DNA of 64,000 nt, taken from contig JBJMIG010000022.1 in assembly GCA_045806965.1 (NCBI GenBank), forward strand, positions 1-64,000, in the 5' to 3' direction. The notes beneath the pieces are model-generated. The model saw only the letters and a program-made list of their open reading frames with translations, had not been told where the DNA came from and did no database searches. Both the position numbers and the translations under genes were made by a program. Shown here one piece after another: positions 8,919-16,371 of this stretch. How positions within the stretch are numbered: position 1 is the stretch's first letter; every line of letters starts with the position of its first letter. The stretch is from DASYTH01 sp045806965 (GTDB lineage: Bacteria; Actinomycetota; Actinomycetes; Mycobacteriales; Pseudonocardiaceae).

Positions 8919-8997
8919 CTCAGCTCCTTGCAAGTTGTGTGTTGCAATCCTGGCTGAGAGTGGCCCGTCTCACACAGAGTCACCATCCCCCAATCGG

Positions 8998-9017
8998 CCA
9001 GGGTCTTTCGGCCCTGG
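8998..9017. promoter_or_regulatory. Putative DevR/DosR box
   Basis: CCAGGGTCTTTCGGCCCTGG is an imperfect palindrome with the GGG-N-CTTT-N-G-N-CCC core of DosR/DevR sites (consensus TTSGGGACTWWAGTCCCSAA). It sits about 80 bases from the start of the small membrane protein and about 100 bases from that of the DevR-like gene, which diverge from it. Assignment is by motif and context. Confidence 0.6.
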
Positions 9018-9115
9018 ATGCAAGAGGAGTCTGGCGGATGTGAAGGTGTATTCGTTCGCGTACGGTTGGACACCGACGGGCGCGGTGGCCCGCTCAACGC
9101 ATCCCGGAGAACTCG

Positions 9116-9772
9116 GTGACCATTCGGATCTTTCTGGTGGATGACCATGAGATCGTCCGCCGCGGAATCGCCGATCTCATCGAGGACGAACCGGACCTTG
9201 AAGTCGTCGGTGAGGCGTCTTCGGTCGCCGAGGCGATGGCCCGGTTGCCGAAAAGCGGGGCCGATGTGGCAGTGCTCGACGTGCGTATGCCGGACGGCAA
9301 CGGGGTTGAGCTGTGCCGGGAGTTGCGTTCCCAACTGCCCGAGCTGAACTGTCTGATGCTCACGTCCTACGCCGACGACGAGGCGCTGTTCGACGCGATC
9401 ATGGCTGGGGCGTCAGGCTTTGTGCTCAAACAGGTGCTCGGCAACGACCTGATCAACGCGGTCCGCACGGTGGGCCACGGCGGTTCGCTGCTCGATCCGC
9501 GCACCACCGCCGCGCTGCTCGGCCGGATTCGGCGCAAGCGCGAGGAAAGGGACCCGCTGGCCACGCTGTCCGACCAGGAGCGCGCGGTGCTCGAACTGGT
9601 CGCGGAGGGCTTGACCAACCGGCAGATCAGCGAGCGGATGTTCCTGGCGGAGAAGACCGTCAAGAACTACGTCTCGCATCTGCTGGCCAAACTCGGCTTG
9701 CAGCGGCGTACCCAGGCCGCCGTACTGGCCGCGGAGCTGCGCTCCCGGGAGATCCGCTCGCCGAAGGCATAG
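9116..9772 (+). CDS. devR: Response regulator, DevR/DosR-like (NarL/FixJ family)
   Basis: 218-residue two-component regulator. Receiver domain about 1-120 has the acidic pair Asp9/Asp10, phospho-acceptor Asp55 (AVLDVRMPD) and Lys in SGFVLKQ. The LuxR-type HTH is about 150-210. The HTH segment RMFLAEKTVKNYVS and GLTNRQIS closely match mycobacterial DevR, so orthology rather than generic NarL membership is likely. GTG start at 9116. Flanked by two DevS-like kinases with complementary defects, and about 100 bases downstream of a DevR-like box, suggesting autoregulation. Probable role: dormancy or hypoxia response. Confidence 0.9.
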   Translation: MTIRIFLVDDHEIVRRGIADLIEDEPDLEVVGEASSVAEAMARLPKSGADVAVLDVRMPDGNGVELCRELRSQLPELNCLMLTSYADDEALFDAIMAGASGFVLKQVLGNDLINAVRTVGHGGSLLDPRTTAALLGRIRRKREERDPLATLSDQERAVLELVAEGLTNRQISERMFLAEKTVKNYVSHLLAKLGLQRRTQAAVLAAELRSREIRSPKA

Positions 9773-9778
9773 TCGGCT

Positions 9779-9802
9779 GGCCTGGTCCGATCCGGACTGG
9801 CC
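9779..9802. terminator. Hairpin between convergent devR and devS
   Basis: GGCC...GTCCG-ATC-CGGAC...GGCC forms a stem-loop a few bases after the devR stop and before the devS stop. It has no T-run, as is common in GC-rich actinomycetes. Possible bidirectional terminator. Confidence 0.4.
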
Positions 9803-9813
9803 GCCCCGCGGGC

Positions 9814-11526
9814 TCAGAGCGGGGCCCGCCAGGTCAACCGGTTGCCACCGGTGGCGTGCCCGTCGAGCATCGCCGTGCCGCCGCACTGGGCGGCCCGGCG
9901 CTCGGCGGCCAGCAGACTGGTCGCCACCAGGTGGGGCGGCAGGTCCACCCCGTCGTCCACCACCTCGAGCACCAGATCCTCGCCGGCCACGATGGTGATC
10001 GTGATCTCGCTGGCCCGCGCCTCGGTCAGCGCGTTGCCCACCGCGTCGCGGAGCACATCGACCACCAGATCCCCGACCGGGTCCGGCACCAGCGTGTCCA
10101 CCGCCCCGGAGATGCGCACCGCGGGCGTCACCCCGGAACCGTTGCTCAGCTCGGCGATGACGTCCAGCAACCGGCGGCGCAGGCTGCCCGCACGGTCCTC
10201 GGCCGTGGTGTGCAGGTCGAAGATCGAGGTGCGGATCTCCCGAACCGTGGCGTCGAGCTGCTCGACCGCGCGGGTGATCCGGATGCGCGCCTCGGGGTCG
10301 GCGATCCGACGCACCGTGCCCTGCAGGCTCATGCCGGTGGCGAACAGCCGCTGGATCACGTGGTCGTGCAGGTCGCCGGCGATCCGGTCGCGGTCGGCCA
10401 GCACGTCCAACAGCCGCCTGGTCCGCTGGGTCTCGGCGAACTCGATGGCCATCGCGGCCTGGTTGGCGAACGAGACCAGCATCGGCTCCCACTCCGCGGC
10501 CAGCGGGCGCTGCCCCTTCGCGCTGACCGCGAGCAGCCCGCCGGGCCGCTCGATGCCCGGCAACCGAACCACGATGCCCGGCCCGAAGCGCCCGGAGGCC
10601 GAGCCGATGCTCTGCTGTAGCACCGTTGCCACGTTGGGCAGCCGGACCACGTCCCCGCCGGCGAACAGGTTGCCGCAGGCGCTGATCTGGAGTCCGACCA
10701 GCTCGGTCGCGTTCTCCCCGGCCGCCGCGGTGACCGCGAGATGGTCGTCCTCCGGCTCGTCCCGCAGCAGGATCAGCACCCAGTCCGCACCGGATAGCTC
10801 CTTGGCCCGCTCCACGACCAGCCGCAGGGTGTCCTCGGTGGACGCTCCGTGCAGCAGCTCGCCGTTGATCTCGCCGGCGGCCGCCAGCCAGCGCTCCCTG
10901 GTCCTGGACTGCTCGAAGAGCCGGGCGTTCTCCACCGCGACTCCGGCCGCCGCGGCCAGCGCCGTGAGCACCGCCGAGTCGTCCGGAGTGAACTCGACCG
11001 CGCCGTTCTTCTCGGTGAGATAGATGTTGCCGAAGATCGCGTCTCCGACCCGGATCGGCGCGCCGAGGAAGCTTGCCATCGGCGGATGGTTCGGCGGGAA
11101 GCCGATCGAGTCCGGGTGCTTGCTGAGGTCGGCCAGGCGGATCGGGCTGGGATGTTCGATCAGCGTGCCGAGCAGGCCGCGGCCCTCCGGCAGGGCGCCC
11201 ATCCGCGCCCTGGTCTCCGGGTCGATGCCGGTGTAGATGAACTCGGCCAGACCCTGCTCGCCGACCACGCCGAGCGCGCCGTAACGGGCGTCGATCAGCT
11301 CGACCGCGGCCTGCACGATGCGCTGGAGAGTGGAATCCAGCTCCAGGCCGGTGCCGACCGCGAGTACCGCCTCGAGCAGGCCCTGCAGCCGGTCCCGGGT
11401 CTTGACGATCTCGGCGAGCCGCGTGCGCACCTCGGTCAGCAGCGCTTCGAGCCGCAGGCCGGAGAGCGCGGCCGTGGCCGGATCGAGGCCGTCCGCCGCG
11501 GTCTCGGAGGAGTCCTGGTCAGGCAT
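9814..11526 (-). CDS. devS: DevS-like GAF-GAF sensor with intact acceptor His but degraded ATPase
   Basis: 570 residues: a coiled N-terminus (about 25-55), GAF-A about 55-200 with NHPPM (His147, the position of the DosT haem ligand by motif), GAF-B about 215-365, HisKA_3 with canonical GDLHDHVIQRL (His387), then a C-terminal ATPase-like region. That region lacks key motifs. The N-box is LRDAVGNALTEA (Asn499 kept, usual Glu and His lost), the G1 box is DDGVDLP (second Gly is Asp528), and the G2 Gly is replaced by Ser in ATSLLAAE. ATP binding is therefore doubtful. It converges with devR, 41 bases between stops. It probably receives phosphate from another kinase. Confidence 0.9.
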   Translation of the reverse strand: MPDQDSSETAADGLDPATAALSGLRLEALLTEVRTRLAEIVKTRDRLQGLLEAVLAVGTGLELDSTLQRIVQAAVELIDARYGALGVVGEQGLAEFIYTGIDPETRARMGALPEGRGLLGTLIEHPSPIRLADLSKHPDSIGFPPNHPPMASFLGAPIRVGDAIFGNIYLTEKNGAVEFTPDDSAVLTALAAAAGVAVENARLFEQSRTRERWLAAAGEINGELLHGASTEDTLRLVVERAKELSGADWVLILLRDEPEDDHLAVTAAAGENATELVGLQISACGNLFAGGDVVRLPNVATVLQQSIGSASGRFGPGIVVRLPGIERPGGLLAVSAKGQRPLAAEWEPMLVSFANQAAMAIEFAETQRTRRLLDVLADRDRIAGDLHDHVIQRLFATGMSLQGTVRRIADPEARIRITRAVEQLDATVREIRTSIFDLHTTAEDRAGSLRRRLLDVIAELSNGSGVTPAVRISGAVDTLVPDPVGDLVVDVLRDAVGNALTEARASEITITIVAGEDLVLEVVDDGVDLPPHLVATSLLAAERRAAQCGGTAMLDGHATGGNRLTWRAPL

Positions 11527-11574
11527 TCTTTCCCCACGGTGACACCCGGCCCACGCTGCGGGAAGGGCCGAACG

Positions 11575-12276
11575 TCACCTCAGCGCAGAGTCGAAGAAGG
11601 CCAGAATCCGCTTCCTGGCATCCTGCGCCGACGGATCGTGGTACTGCATGCCGGCCACCCGGCTCAGCATCCGCAGTGCGCCGGGCACGTCGGCCGGGTC
11701 GTGGTCATTGAGGAACGAATGGCCGGCGTCCGGGTACTCCTTGACGTCGTGTGGAACGTTGTTCGCGGTGAGTGCGCCGGACAGTTTCTCCGCCGCGCCG
11801 CGCAGCCCGCGATCCTTGGCGCCGTAGCTGCCCACGATCGGGCAGGCGCCGGCCAGCGCGCGATCCGCGTCCTTGGGCAGTGCGCCGTAGTTCACGCTGG
11901 CCGCGGCGAAGTCGTGCCCGGGGGCCAGCATCAGCGCGAACCCGCCGCCCATGCAGTACCCGATCACGCCGATCTTGCCGGTGCAGTCGGGCCGCTCGGC
12001 CAGCCAGGCCTTCGTGGTGTCCACGTCGGCGAGCGGCCGGCTGGGGTCGCGCAGGAAGGAGATGAAGCAGGTCATCTTGCGGCCGTTGCGATAGAGGTCC
12101 GGCGCCACGGCGAGGTAGCCGGCGCCGGCCAGCCAGTCGGCCTGGTTGCGCACGTCGCGACTCATCCCGACCGCGTCATGGAGGACCACGACGCCGGGCC
12201 ACGGGCCGTCGCCGGACGGGGTTGCCAGATACGCCGTCAGTTCCCCCTGTGGGGAGGGCACGGACACGGTGGTCAT
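11575..12276 (-). CDS. Dienelactone hydrolase family protein
   Basis: 233-residue alpha/beta hydrolase. The nucleophile elbow GYCMGGG carries a Cys, as in true dienelactone hydrolases; Asp in GSYGAKD and His in DAGHSFLNDHD complete the triad. Family members hydrolyse dienelactone in chlorocatechol degradation, but most genomic paralogues have unknown ester substrates. The ATG at 12274-12276 overlaps the stop of the upstream GGDEF/EAL gene by 4 bases (ATGA), so the two genes are translationally coupled. The longer in-frame extension to 12576 is antisense-like sequence inside that gene. Confidence 0.87.
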   Translation of the reverse strand: MTTVSVPSPQGELTAYLATPSGDGPWPGVVVLHDAVGMSRDVRNQADWLAGAGYLAVAPDLYRNGRKMTCFISFLRDPSRPLADVDTTKAWLAERPDCTGKIGVIGYCMGGGFALMLAPGHDFAAASVNYGALPKDADRALAGACPIVGSYGAKDRGLRGAAEKLSGALTANNVPHDVKEYPDAGHSFLNDHDPADVPGALRMLSRVAGMQYHDPSAQDARKRILAFFDSALR

Positions 12277-14405
12277 TCGGTCTGGTTCCCTTCTCCGGAC
12301 AGGATCTGCTCCAGCTCGGCCGGTGCGCCGAACAACGGACCCTGCGCCGTGTGTACGCCGATGCCGGCCAGGGCGACAGCCTCCTCCTCGGTGCGCACCC
12401 CGTCCACCGACACCGCCGCGCCGAGCTGGGTGATCGACCCGACCAGCATGGCGACCGCGTCGGCGACGACGGGATGGTTGTCCAGCGCCGCGGCAACCGG
12501 CTCGGCGAGGACCACCGATCTGGCCGGCGAACGGGCCAGCAGCGCCAGTTCGGCCGGACCGCCGCCGAAGCCGCACAGCGCCGCCCGCACCCCGATGTCC
12601 GCGATGACGTTGAGGTTGTCCGGCGCGCTGCCGAACTCCCCGAGCACCGCGCCGGTGTCGAACGCGAGCTCGAGCCGGTTGGGCGGCAGGTCAACCGCCG
12701 CGATCGCGCCGAGCACCGCGGACACCAGGTCGTCGTCCGCGGATTGGAGGCGGGACAACCGGATCCGCAGCGCCGGTTCGCGGCCCGCGAGCCGGGCCAG
12801 GTTCGGGTTCGCGCACGCCGATCGGAGCAGGGCCGGCCCGAGGGCAACGGACTGGCCGGTGCGCTCGGCCAGCCGCATGGTCTCCCGCTCGTCGAGCGGC
12901 CCACCGGCCCGCCCGCTCCAGTGCAGCGCCGCGCGCAGGCCGACCGTCGCCCGGTCGGCGAGGCGCACCACCGGCTCGTAGCGGACGGCGAGCTCGCCGC
13001 TCTCGAAGGCGCCGGGCAGCGCGGTGGCATCCCGGTTGTCCTGCCTGACCCGCTGGTCGGCGACCGGGTCGAAGTGCATCCACTGTCGCCGGCCGGCCGC
13101 CCGCGCGTGGTGCATCGCGGCGCACGCCGCCCGAAACAGCTCGGCACCGGACATCGCGCCGGCCTCGGTGCGCACCACGCCGATCGTCGCCGCAGGCGCG
13201 ACCCCGCATCCGTCCACGTACTCCGGCTCGGCGAGCGCCTCGTTGACGCGCCTGACCAGCTCCGGTATGTCCGGCGTGTGCTCGGCATCCTCGACCAGGA
13301 TGGCGAACTCGTCCGCCCCGGTGCGGGCGACCAGCGCCTCCTCGCCGGAGACCACGTCCTCCAGCCGCTTGGCGATCGTGCGGAGCAGATGGTCGCCGGC
13401 CGCATCGCCCAGCCCGTCGTTGAGCACCGAGAACGCGTCCAGGTCGAGGCAGCACAGCGTGACGGTGGCCTCCGGCCTGGCCCGTCCGAGCCTGGTCTCC
13501 AAGGTGGACTGGAAGTAGATCCGGTTGGCCACGCCGGTCAGCGCGTCGCGCACCAGTTGGTGGCCGAACCTGCCCTGGAGCAGTTGAAGCTCGCTGAGGT
13601 CCTGCACGGTGATGACGTGTGAGGCCGGTGGTGCGTCGGTGCCGTCGCGCAGCGGCGAGCTGGCCACGAACACCCAGGCGGTGTCGCCGTCGGCACGCAG
13701 CAGCTGAACTCGGCCGGTCGGCGGCTCCTCGAAGCTGCCCCGAAGGTCCTCGGCGAGGTAGTCGGCGAGGGACGCGCCGTCGAGCATCTCCGGCGTGCAG
13801 GCCAGGATCTTGGCCAGCGCGGAGTTCGTCTCGATGAAGCGTCCGCTGGCGTCGGTGAGCGCGAGGCCGACCGGCGACGAGGTGAACACCTCGCGGAAGC
13901 GCCGTTCGGTGGCCTGCCGGTCGCGCTCGGCACGCTGCTTGGCGGCGAGCAGGGCGTGCCTCATGTTCTCCTGCTGGGCCAGCGTGCGCCGGCGTTGGGC
14001 GTCGGCGTAACCGCTGCACACGGCGGCAAGCAGCGCGACGACCTGGCGGGACCGGGTCCGGTCCGGCTCGCCGAGATCGAGCAGGGCATCGGCGAGCACG
14101 TCCACCGAGCGCGTGAGCGTGTCGAGGCCGATGATCTGCCCGGCGACCATCCGGCTGCCGACCTCGGTGCCCGGCTGCGCGGAGAACGGCCGGGCCTCGA
14201 GCGCCTCGGTCAGCGTGACGACCAGCCCGTGCAGGTACTCCTCGAGGTCCGCCATCGACATCGGCACGTAGGCGCTTGCCGTCACCGCGCGCAGCCACGT
14301 CTTGGCCAGCATGCGCAGGTTCTCGTCGGTCGTCACGTCGAGCTCGTCCGCCCGGTCAACCGCCACCTCGCCTCGTGTCCATTCCGTGACCGACACAGTA
14401 CTCAT
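12273..14405 (-). CDS. PAS-GGDEF-EAL protein with altered signature motifs
   Basis: About 710 residues, cytosolic (no membrane helix). An all-helical N-terminus to about 170 resembles actinobacterial signalling proteins. A PAS domain spans about 180-300 (FREVFTSSPVGLALTDASGRF), GGDEF about 310-470, EAL-like about 485-700. The GGDEF signature reads GADEF and the EAL motif reads AALHW, so the catalytic Glu is missing. Phosphodiesterase activity is therefore unlikely and cyclase activity uncertain; it may be a c-di-GMP or GTP sensor. Start: ATG at 14403-14405, without a clear Shine-Dalgarno; the upstream in-frame extension looks non-coding. Coupled to the dienelactone hydrolase gene. Confidence 0.85.
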   Translation of the reverse strand: MSTVSVTEWTRGEVAVDRADELDVTTDENLRMLAKTWLRAVTASAYVPMSMADLEEYLHGLVVTLTEALEARPFSAQPGTEVGSRMVAGQIIGLDTLTRSVDVLADALLDLGEPDRTRSRQVVALLAAVCSGYADAQRRRTLAQQENMRHALLAAKQRAERDRQATERRFREVFTSSPVGLALTDASGRFIETNSALAKILACTPEMLDGASLADYLAEDLRGSFEEPPTGRVQLLRADGDTAWVFVASSPLRDGTDAPPASHVITVQDLSELQLLQGRFGHQLVRDALTGVANRIYFQSTLETRLGRARPEATVTLCCLDLDAFSVLNDGLGDAAGDHLLRTIAKRLEDVVSGEEALVARTGADEFAILVEDAEHTPDIPELVRRVNEALAEPEYVDGCGVAPAATIGVVRTEAGAMSGAELFRAACAAMHHARAAGRRQWMHFDPVADQRVRQDNRDATALPGAFESGELAVRYEPVVRLADRATVGLRAALHWSGRAGGPLDERETMRLAERTGQSVALGPALLRSACANPNLARLAGREPALRIRLSRLQSADDDLVSAVLGAIAAVDLPPNRLELAFDTGAVLGEFGSAPDNLNVIADIGVRAALCGFGGGPAELALLARSPARSVVLAEPVAAALDNHPVVADAVAMLVGSITQLGAAVSVDGVRTEEEAVALAGIGVHTAQGPLFGAPAELEQILSGEGNQTE

Positions 14406-14585
14406 CGGAGGTGGCCCTGGGTGATCTCCTTCCAAGGACCAACCGAATGGCCGGCACCCAGAATGGCGAAGCCGGCGTCCAAGCGGGCCAAACGACCGGC
14501 TCGGCCTGATCAGCGGCGCATCCGCACACCTATTCAGCGACCCTGAAAGCGTTAGGCCAACACGCACTGCATCGTGCCTGCACTA

Positions 14586-14622
14586 GCACGTGAGTCTTGC
14601 AATCAGGCACGCGAGTCCTGCA
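14586..14622 (+). repeat. Two 16-bp direct repeats, 21-bp period
   Basis: GCACGTGAGTCTTGCA at 14586 and GCACGCGAGTCCTGCA at 14607 differ at two positions. A weaker GAGTTC follows one period on at 14633. They lie in the gene-free interval 14406-14790. Confidence 0.7.
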
Positions 14623-14680
14623 CTCCAGTGGAGAGTTCAGCGCTGTTGGCCCAGCCGCACCGGCGTCCGCTGCCCGGGGT

Positions 14681-14743
14681 TTGCCCGAGCGCGCAACTCG
14701 GTTGCCCGAGCGCGAGACTCGCTTGCCGGAGCGCGAGACTCGC
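14681..14743 (+). repeat. Three tandem 21-bp repeats
   Basis: Units start at 14681, 14702 and 14723. The consensus is TTGCCCGAGCGCGAGACTCG plus one base. Units 2 and 3 differ at one base; unit 1 differs at three. The GACTC core is the reverse complement of the GAGTC in the 14586 repeats, with the same 21-bp period. They end 47 bases before the YjbR-like start codon and could overlap its promoter. Confidence 0.8.
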
Positions 14744-14790
14744 GAAGATCGCACCTATACTCCGGGATCGGGACGTTCTCGGGAGCTACG

Positions 14791-15144
14791 GTGACGGTGC
14801 GCGCGGAAGAGTTCTTGCGGATCGTGGACGCGCTCGTCGACGTGCAGCGCGCCGATGGCGGGCATTACACATCGTTCAGCGTGCACGGCAAGCGGTTCGG
14901 CTACTACTGGCCGCGAACCCAAACCGTTGGTCTGAAGCAGACCCTGTCCGAGCAGCAGGCCCTGGTGTCCGAGCGGCCGGACGTGTTCGAGGAGCAGTTC
15001 ACCGCGGGTGGCTTCGGCTGGGTGGTCGTCTACCTGGCCGGCATCGACGCCGACGAGCTGAGCGAACTGATCTTCGAGGCATGGCGGCTGTCCGCGCCCC
15101 TCGACCTGATCGACGCGGTGCCCGACCTGGCAGTCGAGCCATGA
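14791..15144 (+). CDS. MmcQ/YjbR family protein
   Basis: 117-residue small alpha/beta protein of the MmcQ/YjbR family (CyaY-like fold; sometimes called DNA-binding). Visible are AEEFLRIVDAL, a core around YYWPRTQTVGLKQTLSEQQ and the C-terminal WVVVYLAGIDADELSELIFEAWRL. The GTG at 14791 has GGGAG eight bases upstream. The longer frame back to 14590 runs through the 21-bp repeats and is not protein-like. Molecular role of the family is not established. Confidence 0.75.
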   Translation: MTVRAEEFLRIVDALVDVQRADGGHYTSFSVHGKRFGYYWPRTQTVGLKQTLSEQQALVSERPDVFEEQFTAGGFGWVVVYLAGIDADELSELIFEAWRLSAPLDLIDAVPDLAVEP

Positions 15145-15227
15145 TCAACACCGAGCGGCGAACGTTCCGGTCGCTCGCACCTCTGGTCGAGACGTGCACG
15201 AAACCGATGTCTGAGACATCACACCAG

Positions 15228-15314
15228 CGGTAGCGGAGGGATTCGAACCCTCGGAGGACTTGCATCCTCACGCGCTTTCGAGGCGCGCTCCTTCGGCCGC
15301 TCGGACACGCTACC
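15228..15314 (-). tRNA. tRNA-Ser (anticodon CGA)
   Basis: Read on the minus strand: acceptor arms GGTAGCG/CGCTACC, anticodon loop CTCGAAA (anticodon CGA, codon UCG), a long variable arm GAGGATGCAAGTCCTC, T-arm GAGGGTTCGAATCCCTC, discriminator G. CCA is not encoded. The tadA gene starts 500 bases upstream on the same strand and ends 24 bases before this tRNA. Confidence 0.96.
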
Positions 15315-15337
15315 GAGGGGAGGGTACCGGACGTGGA

Positions 15338-15814
15338 TCAGGGGGTTGGCCGGCGGTGGGGCGTGAAGAAGGCGTCGAGCAGGGCGGCGCACTCGGCGGC
15401 CAGGACGCCGCCGACCACCTCCGGGCGATGGGTGAGCCTGCGGTCGCGCACCACGTCCCAGAGTGAGCCCGCCGCCCCGGTTTTCGGCTCCCACGCACCG
15501 AATACCAGCCGGGAGATGCGCGCCAAAACCAGCGCGCCGGCGCACATGGTGCATGGTTCGACCGTCACCACCAGGGTGCAACCGGTCAGCCGCCAGCCGT
15601 CGCCGTGGTGCCGCGCGGCCGCGCGCAGCGCCAACAGCTCAGCATGCGCGGTCGGATCCCCCAAAGCTTCGCGGGCATTGCACGCATCGGCCAATTGGGT
15701 GCCGTCCGGTGCCAGCACGATGGCACCGACCGGAACGTCGTCGGTGAGCAGCGAGCGACGAGCCACGGCCATGGCCGCGCGAACCAGGTCGGTGTCGGTC
15801 GGGCCCGGGGTCAC
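15338..15814 (-). CDS. tadA: tRNA adenosine(34) deaminase
   Basis: 158-residue zinc deaminase converting A34 to inosine in tRNA-Arg(ACG). HAE in PTAHAELLAL (zinc His and catalytic Glu) and PCTMCAGA (two zinc Cys) form the active site. Length and the core VPVGAIV, GAAGSLWDVV are usual for bacterial TadA. The start overlaps the stop of the tadA-associated gene by 4 bases (ATGA), so the two form an operon, as is usual in actinobacteria. Confidence 0.95.
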   Translation of the reverse strand: MTPGPTDTDLVRAAMAVARRSLLTDDVPVGAIVLAPDGTQLADACNAREALGDPTAHAELLALRAAARHHGDGWRLTGCTLVVTVEPCTMCAGALVLARISRLVFGAWEPKTGAAGSLWDVVRDRRLTHRPEVVGGVLAAECAALLDAFFTPHRRPTP

Positions 15815-16296
15815 TGCTCAATGGTGTCGAGGTGCTGGGTGAACTCCTCGTTGAAACCGCAACGCTGAGCGACCATCTGCAATTGCTCATCAGGGTAGAG
15901 ATCGGTCTCGTCGATGATGACCTGCATCTCCGGAGCGGGCAGGCCCAGATCGGCCAAAATGTCCAGCGACCCCTCCGGCCACACCTCGTCATCGTCCTCC
16001 GGAGGGTCCACCCGCAGCAGGTCGAGCGCATCCGCGGCGATGTCGTAGTCCAGCGCGGCGGCCGCGTCGGACAGCAACAGCGACATCCCGCCCGGGCTGG
16101 GACGCAGCAGCAGGAAGAACTCATCGTCCACGGCGAGCAGGCCGAATACGGCTCCCGTCGACCTGATCTTCCGCAATTCCGTGATCGCCGCGTCCAGCTC
16201 ACGCAGGGCGGCCGCGTCCAGCGCGCTGCACCGCCACTTGCCGTCCTCGCGAACGACCGCCACCGCGAAGCCCGCAACGGGCTCCTGCTCCGCCAT
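15811..16296 (-). CDS. tRNA adenosine deaminase-associated protein
   Basis: 161-residue acidic protein that precedes tadA in many actinobacteria and is annotated only by that link. It contains FAVAVVREDGKWRCSALD, a helix ELDAAITELRKI, LLAVDDEFFLLLRP, and a very acidic region PEDDDEVWPEG. No catalytic residues are evident. ATG at 16294-16296 is the start; the frame runs open far upstream to 18492, but that part is antisense to the amidohydrolase and tyrA genes. Function unknown. Confidence 0.8.
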   Translation of the reverse strand: MAEQEPVAGFAVAVVREDGKWRCSALDAAALRELDAAITELRKIRSTGAVFGLLAVDDEFFLLLRPSPGGMSLLLSDAAAALDYDIAADALDLLRVDPPEDDDEVWPEGSLDILADLGLPAPEMQVIIDETDLYPDEQLQMVAQRCGFNEEFTQHLDTIEQ

Positions 16297-16371
16297 GAGC
16301 ACACGGTATTCCCCGCCCGCACCGGCAGGAAGTGCCGGTACATCTCGGCTCGTCCGTGTCACTATCAGGCC

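Noticed and set aside
14681..14743. CRISPR-like array
   Set aside because: Repeats are directly tandem with no spacers and no cas genes are in the window.
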